From positions 62,001-126,000 of the forward strand of contig NZ_ATXU01000001.1 of NCBI RefSeq assembly GCF_000421845.1: DNA of 64,000 nucleotides. Direction: 5' to 3'. Source of the stretch: Leucobacter chironomi DSM 19883. Lineage in GTDB: Bacteria; Actinomycetota; Actinomycetes; Actinomycetales; Microbacteriaceae. Positions 42,866-51,132 of this stretch are shown piece by piece. A program made the position numbers and the translations under genes. Below the pieces are notes generated by a model. The model was not told where the DNA came from and searched no databases. It worked only from the letters and a program-made list of their open reading frames with translations. The first letter of the stretch is position 1. Each line of letters starts with the position of its first letter.

Positions 42866-43698
42866 AGGTTCTTCTCCTGCTGTCGGATGGCGATGTACCA
42901 GCGCAGCACACGGCGCCGGAAGGTGGCGAGCAGGGCGGTGGCGACGTAGCCGATGATGCCCAGCACGAGGATGCCGACCCACATGTCGGCGATCATGAAC
43001 GACTGCTGCGCGAGCAGCGTGCGGGCGCCGAGCCCGATGGACGATCCCAGCATCTCGCTCGCGATCATCACGACGAACGCGGTGATGAGACTCACCTGCA
43101 TCCCCGAGAGGATGCGCGGGCTCGCCTCCGGCAGCGCCACCGAGAAGATCCGGTCCCAGCCGCCCAGACGGTAGATGCGGCCGACGGCGCGGCGATCCGG
43201 ATCCGCGGCGTGGATGCCGTCGATCGTCGAGATCAGCACCGGGAACACCGCCGACAGGGTGATCGAGAGGATGCGCGTCTCATTGCCGAAGCCGATGAGC
43301 GACACGAAGATGGGCACGAGCGCGACGGGCGGGATCGCGCGGAAGAAGTGGATCGTCGGTTCGACGAGCCACGACAGCCAGCGCGACATGCCGAGCGCGA
43401 TGCCGAGCCCCACGCCGATCACGCAGGCGAGCGCGAAGGAGAGCAGCAGATTGCCCACCGAGGATCCCACGTCGCCCCAGAACGCGGGGGTCGCGGCGAG
43501 CGACGCCAGGCGCTCGAGGATCGTCTGCAGCGGAGGGAAGAACGTGTTGGTGGAGTTCGCGGAGGCGAACCACCACACGGCCAGGAGCAGGATCGGTACG
43601 AGGATCTCCGCACCGATCAGCGCCCACTTGGGGAGCCCGCTGCGCTGCTGCCGTCGCGCCTCGCGCGTGCGGATGAGCACGGTCGACGTCATGGTCAT
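42862..43698 (-). CDS. ABC permease, SsuC/TauC family (second)
   Basis: 278 aa. N-terminal helix WALIGAEILVPILLLAVWWFA, and five to six further membrane segments. The BPD_transp_1 EAA loop is DPDRRAVGRIYRLGGWDRIFSVALPEASPRILSG. Overlaps the upstream permease stop by one base (TGATG). Likely forms a heterodimeric channel with that permease; most Ssu-type systems use a homodimer, so two tandem permease genes are unusual. Confidence 0.9.
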   Translation of the reverse strand: MTMTSTVLIRTREARRQQRSGLPKWALIGAEILVPILLLAVWWFASANSTNTFFPPLQTILERLASLAATPAFWGDVGSSVGNLLLSFALACVIGVGLGIALGMSRWLSWLVEPTIHFFRAIPPVALVPIFVSLIGFGNETRILSITLSAVFPVLISTIDGIHAADPDRRAVGRIYRLGGWDRIFSVALPEASPRILSGMQVSLITAFVVMIASEMLGSSIGLGARTLLAQQSFMIADMWVGILVLGIIGYVATALLATFRRRVLRWYIAIRQQEKNL

Positions 43699-44474
43699 CA
43701 GGACACCTGCTTCCGGTACTGGGGGTGCCAGTGCAGCAGGCGGCGCTCGCCCCACTGGCTGAGACCCTGCACGACGAGGCCCAGGATGCCGAGCACGAGC
43801 ACGTAGGCGAAGAGTCGCGGCTGATTGCCCGTGATCTGGGTCTGCACGAGGCTCTGGCCGAGACCGGGGCCACCGCCGATGAGGCCCGCGACCACCGCGA
43901 CGATGAGCGCGGTGGGTGCGGCGACCCGCACGGCCGTACCGATGTAGGGCAGCGCGCTCGGCAGCACGATGTTCCACAGAATGGATGCGCGGCTCAGCCC
44001 GTACGACTGGCCCGTGGCCTTCGCCACGGGATCGGTGTCGAACACGCCCGCGGAGGCCTGCACGACGATCGAGACGAAGCAGCCGATGAACACGAGAAAG
44101 ACGCCCATCCCCGCCGTCGGCCCCAGCACGAGCACCACGACGGGCAGGATCACGATCGGGGGAATCGGCTTCAGGAACTCGAGCGGCACGCGGGTGGCGT
44201 GCATCGCGAGCGGCGAGACTCCGACGCCGATCCCGAGCAGCACGCCGGCTACGGTCGCGATCGCGAGCCCCAGGATCGCCATCGAGACGGTGTCCCAGGT
44301 GGCGGACCACATCTCAGGCGTGACGACCAGGCGGCTCAGCTCGCCGATCGCCTCGCCCGCGGTGGGCAGCGGCGAGCCCGCGAGAGGGCCCGCCGCCGCC
44401 AGCTGCCAGACGCCGAGCGCGATCAGCGCGCCGAGGGCGCCGATCCCCCACTTCAGCAGTCGAGAGTCTTGCAC
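43698..44474 (-). CDS. ABC permease, SsuC/TauC family (first)
   Basis: 258 aa, about six membrane helices. LLGIGVGVSPLAMHATRVPLEFLKPIPPIVILPVVVLVLG and the EAA loop TDPVAKATGQSYGLSRASILWNIVLPSALPYI identify the family. It begins 4 bases after the binding-protein stop. Partner of the next permease. Confidence 0.9.
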   Translation of the reverse strand: MQDSRLLKWGIGALGALIALGVWQLAAAGPLAGSPLPTAGEAIGELSRLVVTPEMWSATWDTVSMAILGLAIATVAGVLLGIGVGVSPLAMHATRVPLEFLKPIPPIVILPVVVLVLGPTAGMGVFLVFIGCFVSIVVQASAGVFDTDPVAKATGQSYGLSRASILWNIVLPSALPYIGTAVRVAAPTALIVAVVAGLIGGGPGLGQSLVQTQITGNQPRLFAYVLVLGILGLVVQGLSQWGERRLLHWHPQYRKQVS

Positions 44475-44478
44475 GGGG

Positions 44479-45486
44479 TCACTCCGAGACGATCACACCG
44501 GCGAGATCAACCGGCTGGGCGAGGAAGCCGAGGGCCACCATCTTCTTGTTGGGCCGCTCGAGATCCTCGGGGTTCACGACGGTCGGCCACACCGGCACCT
44601 TCACCTGATCGACGGTGAGCTGAGAGTCGGTGTAGTCGAGGCCGGCCTGAATCGCCTCCTCCGGGTGCTCGGTGGCCCACTCGTTCGACTTCACGATGGC
44701 CCGCTGGAAGGCGGCGATCGCCTCGGACTTCTGCGAGACGGTGCCCGCGCCGGCGGTCCAGAGGCCGGTCGCGCCGGTCTCGAAGAAGCCGATGGAGGGA
44801 GCGGAGAGTTGCTCGGCCCCGGCCGAAGCGGCCTCGGTGGTGAAGGGGCTCACGAGTCCGGCAGCATCGACCGTGCCGTTCTGCAGGCCGGCCACCGCGG
44901 AGGTGAAGTCGAGCACGACCCAGTTCACACCGGTCGCGGGGTCGATGCCCTCCTTCTCGAGCTCACCGGCGATGACGACCTCGAGCTGGGCCTTGCGGGC
45001 CGGCACCGCGATGGTTTTGCCCTCGAGGTCGGCGACCGAGTGGATGTCGCTGCCCACGGCGGCGAACAGCCCGGTGTCGTCGAACTTCGCGGGATCGTCG
45101 ATCTCGGAGGCATCCGCGGGGTAGCCGTCGGCGGCGCCGATCACCTTGATGTCGACGCCCTGGCTGAGCGCGTTGAGCAGCGGGATGCTGGGCGAGTAGG
45201 CGATGTCGACCTGACCGCTCTGCACGGCGGCGAGGCCGGCAGGCGGATTCGCGACGACGGAGGTCTCGATCTTCAGTCCCTCCTCCTCGAAGAAGCCCTG
45301 CTCGATGCCGCCGATGAGGCTGCCGTCGGAGGTGAGGCCGATCGTGGCGACCTTGAGAGTGGTGAGCTCGCCGCTGCCGCCGTCGGCGGGCGCTTCGGCT
45401 GCTCCCCCGGAGGAGCAGGCGGAGAGGACGAGCGCGGCGACCGGGAGGAGCGCGAGCGCGCCCACCAGGCGGTTGATCTTCTTCAT
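44479..45486 (-). CDS. ABC substrate-binding lipoprotein, SsuA/NMT1-like
   Basis: 335 aa. Signal with lipobox VLSAC (Cys24). Periplasmic-binding fold type II: LTTLKVATIGLTSDGSLIGGIEQGFFEEEGLKIE, then PAGLAAVQSGQVDIAYSPSIPLLNAL, typical for aliphatic sulfonate, nitrate or thiamine-precursor binders. First gene of the importer-sulfatase operon, controlled from the divergent region that carries two TetR-type operators. Confidence 0.9.
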   Translation of the reverse strand: MKKINRLVGALALLPVAALVLSACSSGGAAEAPADGGSGELTTLKVATIGLTSDGSLIGGIEQGFFEEEGLKIETSVVANPPAGLAAVQSGQVDIAYSPSIPLLNALSQGVDIKVIGAADGYPADASEIDDPAKFDDTGLFAAVGSDIHSVADLEGKTIAVPARKAQLEVVIAGELEKEGIDPATGVNWVVLDFTSAVAGLQNGTVDAAGLVSPFTTEAASAGAEQLSAPSIGFFETGATGLWTAGAGTVSQKSEAIAAFQRAIVKSNEWATEHPEEAIQAGLDYTDSQLTVDQVKVPVWPTVVNPEDLERPNKKMVALGFLAQPVDLAGVIVSE

Positions 45487-45540
45487 GTGTTTCGACTCCT
45501 TCGTCGGCCGGGGCGGCAGCGATGACGCGCACCGTTTCCA

Positions 45541-45562
45541 TTAATCACCATTCGGTGACTAA
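45541..45562. promoter_or_regulatory. TetR-type operator 1, sulfatase module 1
   Basis: Arms TTAATCACC and GGTGACTAA (one mismatch) are separated by ATTC. Lies 54 bp upstream of the binding-protein start. A second copy follows 67 bp away. Candidate site of the divergent TetR at 45690. Confidence 0.65.
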
Positions 45563-45607
45563 AGAATAATCTCCAAGCGTCCACTTTCGATAACGCTCGG
45601 GTAACGA

Positions 45608-45629
45608 TTAATCACCACACGGTGACGAA
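45608..45629. promoter_or_regulatory. TetR-type operator 2, sulfatase module 1
   Basis: Arms TTAATCACC and GGTGACGAA around ACAC; the inner TCACC/GGTGA pair is perfect. Close to the TetR start, suggesting autorepression. Confidence 0.65.
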
Positions 45630-45689
45630 AACCGCGGCAATGCGTTGAGACTGGAGGACCTCCCTAGAATTCAGGGAGAAGGGAGACAC

Positions 45690-46286
45690 ATGCCGAAGAT
45701 CGTGGACCACGACGAGCGCCGCGCGCACATCGTCGAGGCGGTCACCCAGATCATCATCAGGGACGGCTTCGACCGCGTCACCATGCGCGAGATCGCTGCC
45801 GAAGCCGGCTACGCCCACGGCGCCATCGCACGCTACTTCCCCGACAAGAAGAGCCTGCTCACAGCCGCATTCCTCGAAGTCTTCCAGAAATCCCACGAGC
45901 ACACCCTGCACCGCACCCGGGGCGTGCGCGGGCTCGAGGCCCTCCGGCAGATGTTCCTCGAGCTCATGCCCCTCGAAGCCGACGGCCCACAGCGCTCCCG
46001 CGTCGTGCTCTCCTTCTGGGACCGCGCCGCCCAGGACACCGAGCTCTGGGAGATCCACCACGAGAACATCGCGCGCCGTCGCGGCCTGATCCGGCGCTTC
46101 CTCACCGAGGCGCGCGAAGACGGCGAGCTCGCTCCCGGGATCGACATCGAGAACGCCGTCAACCGCGTCTCCGCGCACAACGCCGGCTGGCAGATGATGG
46201 CCGTACTCGTGCCCGAAGCCGCGAACGACACCAGCATCATCGCCAGCATCGACTCCATCATCGCCGAGCTGTCGGCGACGCGCTGA
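45690..46286 (+). CDS. TetR-family regulator, MPKIVDHD subfamily (sulfatase module 1)
   Basis: 198 aa, ATG at 45690 after GGGAG. N-terminus MPKIVDHDERRAHIVEAV then HTH GFDRVTMREIAAEAGYAHGAIARYFPDKKSLL; BetI-like C-terminal domain. Shares its first eight residues and layout with the regulators at 50452 and 54914. Divergent from the importer-sulfatase operon. Effector may be the sulfate ester or the released alcohol. Confidence 0.9.
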   Translation: MPKIVDHDERRAHIVEAVTQIIIRDGFDRVTMREIAAEAGYAHGAIARYFPDKKSLLTAAFLEVFQKSHEHTLHRTRGVRGLEALRQMFLELMPLEADGPQRSRVVLSFWDRAAQDTELWEIHHENIARRRGLIRRFLTEAREDGELAPGIDIENAVNRVSAHNAGWQMMAVLVPEAANDTSIIASIDSIIAELSATR

Positions 46287-46343
46287 CCGCTGCGCGCTGA
46301 CCGCGGGCCGGAGGCCGGGCTGACGGCGACGTGACGACGGCCC

Positions 46344-46374
46344 CGCGCGGATCCCGAGAGTATCGATCCGCGCG
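46344..46374. terminator. Bidirectional terminator-like hairpin
   Basis: 10-bp perfect arms CGCGCGGATC / GATCCGCGCG with an 11-nt loop in the convergent gap between the TetR gene and the orphan binding-protein gene. Confidence 0.6.
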
Positions 46375-46400
46375 AGGCCGCCGAGCGCAGGACGCCGCGA

Positions 46401-47933
46401 TCAGCCCGCGGGCCGGATCTGCCGCAGCGTCGGGAACATCATCCCCGTGACCGGGGTGAGTTCGATGCCCGGATCGGTCAGGAACACGTTGTCGGACTGG
46501 TACCAGGGCACGAACCAGCCCGCATCGGTGATCATCTCGTTGAGCTCGACGATCTCCGCGTTCTGCTCATCACCGCGGGGAGCCGCGAGCGCGGCGTCGA
46601 CCTGCGCCTGCAACTCGGGGAACTCCGAGATGTCGGGCTCCGGGTTGTACCACTGCGGCACGGTCAGCTGACGGGCGATCGTCGCCACGGGATCGGAGTC
46701 GACCGCCAGCGAGACGATGAACATCGGATAGGTGCCGGCGTTCGACTGGTAGTCAGCCATCTGGTACTCGTCCCAGGTGAGACGGATGCCCAGCTCGCCG
46801 AAGGTCTGCTCCACGATCGGCTGCCACGGCTGGAACGCGGGCGCCATCGGCATCGCGATCTCGAAGCCGTCGGCATAGCCGGCGTCGGCGAGCAGCTGCT
46901 TCGCCTTCGCCATGTCGAACGCGTAGCGCTCGTCGATGGCGCCGTCGTAGCCCGGGTACCCCACGGCGAACACCTGACGGCTCGGCTCCCCGAGCCCCTG
47001 AGCGACGGTGTCGAGCAGCGAAGCGCCGTCGAAGGCGTAGTTCAGCGCCTGCCGGACGCGCTCGTCACCGAGTGCGGGCACCTGGCTCCCCGTGTGATCG
47101 TTGATCCGCAGCCCGGCCCACGAGGCGATCTTGCGCGCCACGCTCCACCCGTTGGACTCGGCCGTCGAGAGCATCGACGCATCGGCGAAGATGACGTTGA
47201 CCTGACCCGCCTCCATCGCGTTGAGACGCGCCGCGGGATCCTGCAGCGGCACGATCGTCACGGTGTCGAACGCGAACTCGTCGGCGGCCCAGTGGCCCGC
47301 CACCTTGTCGAAGCGGTACTCCGCCCCGGGCACCGTGGCATCGCTCAGCGTGTAGGGACCCGATCCCACGGGCGCCTCGGCAGCCGTGCCGGCTTCGATC
47401 ACCGACGGAGCGATCATGTAGCTGCGCCCGAGACCCATGAAGTAGAGCAGCCGGTCATCCCGCTTCTTCATGCGGATCTCCACGGTGTCGGCGTCGACCG
47501 CTTCGAAGCCGTCGACGTTCAAGTAGGCCTCCTGCGAGACGATGCCCGTCTGCAGGAACTCCAGGTTCTCGACGACCGCATCGGCGTCGAGCTTCTCGCC
47601 GTTGGAGAACTCGGCGTCGTCCCGGATGTCCATCGTGATCGTGAGCGAGTCGTCGGACACCTCCCAGCCCGTGGCGAGCGCGGGCACCGGCTGGCCCTCG
47701 CCGTCGAGTGCGATGAGCGGATCGTAGACCGCGGAGAGGTAGGGGCCGTTGAAACCGATGTCCGCGGCGCTCGGATCCCAGGTGACGAGATCGAGGAAGT
47801 TGCCGACCTTGAGCTCCGAGGGAGCGTTCGACTGCCCGCCGTCTGCGGCGGCGCCGTCGCCTCCGCTCGCGCACGACGTGAGCACGAGACCTGCGGCGGC
47901 GACCCCGGCAACGGCGGCGAGGATGCGTTTCAT
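46401..47933 (-). CDS. Orphan ABC substrate-binding lipoprotein, SBP_bac_5 family
   Basis: 510 aa. Signal with lipobox VLTSC (Cys21); KVGNFLDLVTWDPSAADIGF, ALATGWEVSDDSLTITMDIRDDAEFSNGEKLDADAVVENLEF, VRQALNYAFDGASLLDTVAQ. No permease or ATPase gene is adjacent, so it must use a transporter encoded elsewhere (the DppBC-DF-type system at 7732-11356 is one possibility) or act alone. It lies 77 bp downstream of sulfatase 2. That gap carries a TGGGT repeat just before the GAAAGGAAC ribosome site. Confidence 0.88.
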   Translation of the reverse strand: MKRILAAVAGVAAAGLVLTSCASGGDGAAADGGQSNAPSELKVGNFLDLVTWDPSAADIGFNGPYLSAVYDPLIALDGEGQPVPALATGWEVSDDSLTITMDIRDDAEFSNGEKLDADAVVENLEFLQTGIVSQEAYLNVDGFEAVDADTVEIRMKKRDDRLLYFMGLGRSYMIAPSVIEAGTAAEAPVGSGPYTLSDATVPGAEYRFDKVAGHWAADEFAFDTVTIVPLQDPAARLNAMEAGQVNVIFADASMLSTAESNGWSVARKIASWAGLRINDHTGSQVPALGDERVRQALNYAFDGASLLDTVAQGLGEPSRQVFAVGYPGYDGAIDERYAFDMAKAKQLLADAGYADGFEIAMPMAPAFQPWQPIVEQTFGELGIRLTWDEYQMADYQSNAGTYPMFIVSLAVDSDPVATIARQLTVPQWYNPEPDISEFPELQAQVDAALAAPRGDEQNAEIVELNEMITDAGWFVPWYQSDNVFLTDPGIELTPVTGMMFPTLRQIRPAG

Positions 47934-47960
47934 GGTGTTCCTTTCGAGAAGGGTGTTGGT

Positions 47961-47980
47961 TGGGTTGGGTTGGGTTGGGT
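47961..47980 (+). repeat. TGGGT pentanucleotide repeat with G-quadruplex potential
   Basis: Four perfect TGGGT units, flanked by imperfect TTGGT and TGGT, give four GGG runs separated by TT on the + strand (47962-47979). It lies 28-47 bases upstream of the orphan binding-protein start, in its leader on the opposite strand. Confidence 0.75.
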
Positions 47981-48010
47981 TGGTCTTGCGAGAGATCTGC
48001 GGGCGAGGAG

Positions 48011-50329
48011 CTACTCGGACACCGCCACGGCCGCCGCGCCGATCGCGTGGATGACCGTGCGATCGTGGCGGGAACGGGCTCCGGGCACGTAGCGGAGGCG
48101 GGCGATGGCGCCGCCGCGGAAGCGGAACGTGCGGTGCCGCTCGTGCACTTCCCAGTCGACGGGCCCGCCGTAGTCGTAGCCCACGCTGATCCCGGTGAAC
48201 GGCGCCATGCCCAGCAGCATCGGCACCTGGGGGATCTCGGCGGAGAGCACCCCATCGACCTCCAGCCGCAGCCGCCAGCGCAGCCCCTCGAGCTCATCCA
48301 CGCGCAGCACGAGCTCGCGCGCTCCGGGCTCGAGCGCCCCGCCCCGAGCTCGGTGCATCTCGCCGTAGGCGTTGTAGGAGACGAACGGCGCGCCGTCCTC
48401 GATCGCCAGCAGATAGCCGCCGCCCTGATCGCCGTGCGCGACCACCGCACCGGCCGCACCCTCGCCGAGCACGAGCGACGCCTCCACCGCGAACGACTTC
48501 AGCACCGTCAGCTGCGCCGCGCGGAAGCGCTCCAGCGGCGGACGGAACGGCACGAGCGTCACCGGCGCCGCAAGCGGCAGCTCGGTCTCCGGGCGATTGG
48601 AGAACAGGGATCCGTCATCGGCGATGGGGAACACGGTGTTGCGCCACGCCTCCCCGCGCCACCGCTCCGCGAGCCGAGCCAGTCGCCGCGGCTGCTCCGC
48701 CGACAGATCGCGGGTCTCAGTGGGATCCTCCGCGAGGTGATAGAGCTCCCAGCCGTCCGGGTCGGCGACGCCCGCGGTCGGGGGCGCCGGCGCGATCGCC
48801 TTCCAGCCTTCGTCGACCAGGGCCCGCGATCCGGCCACCTCGAAGTACTGGCGCTCACGACCGGAAGCAGCAGGATCCCGCAGCATCGGCGCGAGACTGG
48901 CCCCGTCGAGTTCGAGCGTCGGGCGCCCCGCGCGGTGAGCGAGAGGGGCGACGCCCGCGAGTTCGAGCAGCGTCGGGGCGAGATCCGACACGAAGGCCTG
49001 CTGGTGCCGCTTCCCCGCAGGACCGTACTCCGCGGGGGCCGCGGGCCACGACACGATGAGGGGCGCGTGCACCCCGCCCTCGTAGAGCGAGCCTTTGAAC
49101 GAGCGGAACGGCGTGTTCGACGCGCGCGCCCACCCGGCAGGGTAGTGGCCGTGCACGCGCGGACCGCCGATGAGGTCGACCGACCGCGGCACATCGCGCA
49201 CCCAGTCCTCCGGCATCGGCAGACCGGCCACGAACTGCGAGAAGTAGCTGCGAGTGCCGCCCGATCCGCCCTCCGCTGTGCCCCCGTTGTCGCTCGCGAC
49301 CACGATGATCGTGTTGTCGAGCTCGCCCAGCTCCTCGAGGCGCGCGATCAGGCGCCCGAGACTCTGGTCCACCTCATCGACGGATGCGGCGTAGACCTCC
49401 ATATGCCGTGCGAAGAGTTCCCGCTCCGCACTCCCGAGCTCTTCCCAGGAGGGGATCCGCCCCGCCCCGGCGCGATCGTCGTCGGGCAGGATCGCTCCCT
49501 CCGGCACGATCCCCATCCGCCGCTGGCGCGCGAAGCGCTCCGCGCGCAGCGCATCCCAACCCGCCTCGTAGCGGCCGCGATACTTCTCGATGTCGGCGGG
49601 CTTCGCCTGCACCGGACCGTGCACCGCCGTGTGCGCGAAATAGAGCAGGAACGGCTTCTCGGCGTCGTTGACCCTCAGTTCGTCGATCATCGCGATCGCG
49701 TGCTCGGTGAGATCGTCGGTGAGGAAGTAGTCGTCGGCGAACTCCGGCACATCCACCACCGAGTTGTCGCGCACGAGACGGTGCGGATGGTACTGGGTGG
49801 TGAATCCGTCCATGCAGCCGTAGTAGCGGTCGAAGCCGCGCTGCAGCGGCCAGGACGACTTGTCGGCGCCGTCGTGCATGCGCGATTCGACGGTGAGATG
49901 CCACTTGCCCACCATGAAGGTGGCGTATCCCCCGGCGCGCAGCGACTCGGGCAGGGTCGCGGAGTCCTCGGGGAGCTGGCAGGTGTATCCGGGATAGCCG
50001 GGGTCCACGTGAGCGACGAGGCCGAACCCCGCCCGGTGGGGGTTGAGCCCGGTGAGCAGCGAGGCTCGGGCGGGCGAGCAGAGGGGCGCGGTGCGGTAGC
50101 CGGTGAAGGTCCACCCGTGCTCCGCGAGACGGTCGACGTGCGGGGTGTCGATCTCGCCCCCGAACGGTCCGAGATCGCTGAAGCCGAGATCGTCGACGAG
50201 CATCACCACGATGTTCGGCGCTCCGGTCGCTGAGCGAACGGGCTCCGGGAACCAGGGGGTCGAGGCCGAGGCCAGCTCTTCCACGGCTCCCCCGAACCCC
50301 TCGTATCCACGCGCCTCGGGTCGCTGCAC
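48011..50329 (-). CDS. Type I arylsulfatase (formylglycine sulfatase), module 2
   Basis: 772 aa from GTG 50329, which has GGAGGAG six bases upstream. A longer in-frame start at 50377 is rejected because it would swallow an operator. Asp pair VVMLVDDLGFSDLGPFG, formylglycine precursor Cys84 in CSPARASL, GKWHLTVES, PFLLYFAHTAVHGPVQA, ASDNGGTAEGG. Clearly a paralogue of the sulfatase at 39655 along the whole length, including the C-terminal domain, so one duplicated from the other or both from a common ancestor. No signal peptide, hence cytoplasmic. Divergent from a TetR-FGE pair. Confidence 0.92.
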   Translation of the reverse strand: MQRPEARGYEGFGGAVEELASASTPWFPEPVRSATGAPNIVVMLVDDLGFSDLGPFGGEIDTPHVDRLAEHGWTFTGYRTAPLCSPARASLLTGLNPHRAGFGLVAHVDPGYPGYTCQLPEDSATLPESLRAGGYATFMVGKWHLTVESRMHDGADKSSWPLQRGFDRYYGCMDGFTTQYHPHRLVRDNSVVDVPEFADDYFLTDDLTEHAIAMIDELRVNDAEKPFLLYFAHTAVHGPVQAKPADIEKYRGRYEAGWDALRAERFARQRRMGIVPEGAILPDDDRAGAGRIPSWEELGSAERELFARHMEVYAASVDEVDQSLGRLIARLEELGELDNTIIVVASDNGGTAEGGSGGTRSYFSQFVAGLPMPEDWVRDVPRSVDLIGGPRVHGHYPAGWARASNTPFRSFKGSLYEGGVHAPLIVSWPAAPAEYGPAGKRHQQAFVSDLAPTLLELAGVAPLAHRAGRPTLELDGASLAPMLRDPAASGRERQYFEVAGSRALVDEGWKAIAPAPPTAGVADPDGWELYHLAEDPTETRDLSAEQPRRLARLAERWRGEAWRNTVFPIADDGSLFSNRPETELPLAAPVTLVPFRPPLERFRAAQLTVLKSFAVEASLVLGEGAAGAVVAHGDQGGGYLLAIEDGAPFVSYNAYGEMHRARGGALEPGARELVLRVDELEGLRWRLRLEVDGVLSAEIPQVPMLLGMAPFTGISVGYDYGGPVDWEVHERHRTFRFRGGAIARLRYVPGARSRHDRTVIHAIGAAAVAVSE

Positions 50330-50345
50330 CTTGCACTCCTCCACG

Positions 50346-50367
50346 TTAGAGACCAATCGGTCTCCAA
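50346..50367. promoter_or_regulatory. TetR-type operator 1, sulfatase module 2
   Basis: Arms TTAGAGACC and GGTCTCCAA around AATC; inner GAGACC/GGTCTC is perfect. Lies between the sulfatase-2 start and the divergent TetR. Same half-site length and N4 spacer as the operators at 45541 and 45608, with the outer half-site bases changed. Confidence 0.65.
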
Positions 50368-50380
50368 AACGTAACACACT

Positions 50381-50402
50381 TTCGAGACCATTTGGTCACA
50401 AA
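50381..50402. promoter_or_regulatory. TetR-type operator 2, sulfatase module 2
   Basis: Half-sites GAGACC and GGTCAC around ATTT, flanked by TTC and AAA. One mismatch from a perfect dyad; 35 bp from operator 1. Confidence 0.55.
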
Positions 50403-50451
50403 TGAATCACTCGATACGCTGGGAGCACCCCAGCCCCGAATCGAGAGACCC

Positions 50452-51132
50452 ATGCCGAAGATCGTCGACCACGACGCCCGCCGCGAGCAGATCGCAGAGG
50501 CCGCCTGGCAGATCATCGCGCGCGACGGCTTCGACCAGCTCACCATGCGGCGCATCGCCGCCGAGGTCGGCACGACGCACAGCGCGCTCGCCAGGTACTT
50601 CCCCGACAAGGAATCGCTCCTCATGGCAGCCTTCCTCCGCACCCGAGAACTCGCCGACACGACGATCGCGGCCCGCACCTCGGGGCGGACCGGGATCGAC
50701 GCCCTGCGCGAGTTCTGCCTCGCCGTCCTCCCCTTCGGCGACAGCGGAACCCTGCACGCACGCGTCGGTCTCGCGTTCTGGAACCACGCCGCGCAGCACC
50801 GCCCCTTCTGGAAGACGCAGCGGGAGCACGCGCAACGCTGGCGCACGAGCATCATGCGCATGCTCGAAGAAGCCCGCGAGGCTGGCGAGATCCCCGAGCG
50901 CATCGACCTGACCACGGCCTCGGACGAAATCGCCGCGGCGAACATGGGCTGGCAGACCATCAAGCTCCTCATGCCCGAGTTCGCCACCGACGATCGCATG
51001 CGCGCATCGCTCGACACCCTGCTCGCGAGCATCGGCTCGGCCTCGCGCCCCACGGGCGACCGTGCAGCCGGCCATGACGCGGACGCGCCGCTCCGGGCGC
51101 CCGGCCCGCTCGCCGAGGTCGTGGTCCCGTGA
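50452..51132 (+). CDS. TetR-family regulator, MPKIVDHD subfamily (sulfatase module 2)
   Basis: 226 aa. MPKIVDHDARREQIAEAAW, HTH GFDQLTMRRIAAEVGTTHSALARYFPDKESLL, BetI-like effector domain. About 30 residues longer at the C-terminus than its two paralogues (PTGDRAAGHDADAPLRAPG). Its stop overlaps the FGE start as GTGA, so regulator and sulfatase-activating enzyme are made together. Confidence 0.9.
   Translation: MPKIVDHDARREQIAEAAWQIIARDGFDQLTMRRIAAEVGTTHSALARYFPDKESLLMAAFLRTRELADTTIAARTSGRTGIDALREFCLAVLPFGDSGTLHARVGLAFWNHAAQHRPFWKTQREHAQRWRTSIMRMLEEAREAGEIPERIDLTTASDEIAAANMGWQTIKLLMPEFATDDRMRASLDTLLASIGSASRPTGDRAAGHDADAPLRAPGPLAEVVVP

Noticed and set aside
50330-50377. Longer N-terminus of sulfatase 2 starting at 50377
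   Set aside because: It would place the palindromic operator inside the gene. The GTG at 50329 has a strong GGAGGAG site and starts where similarity to sulfatase 1 begins.
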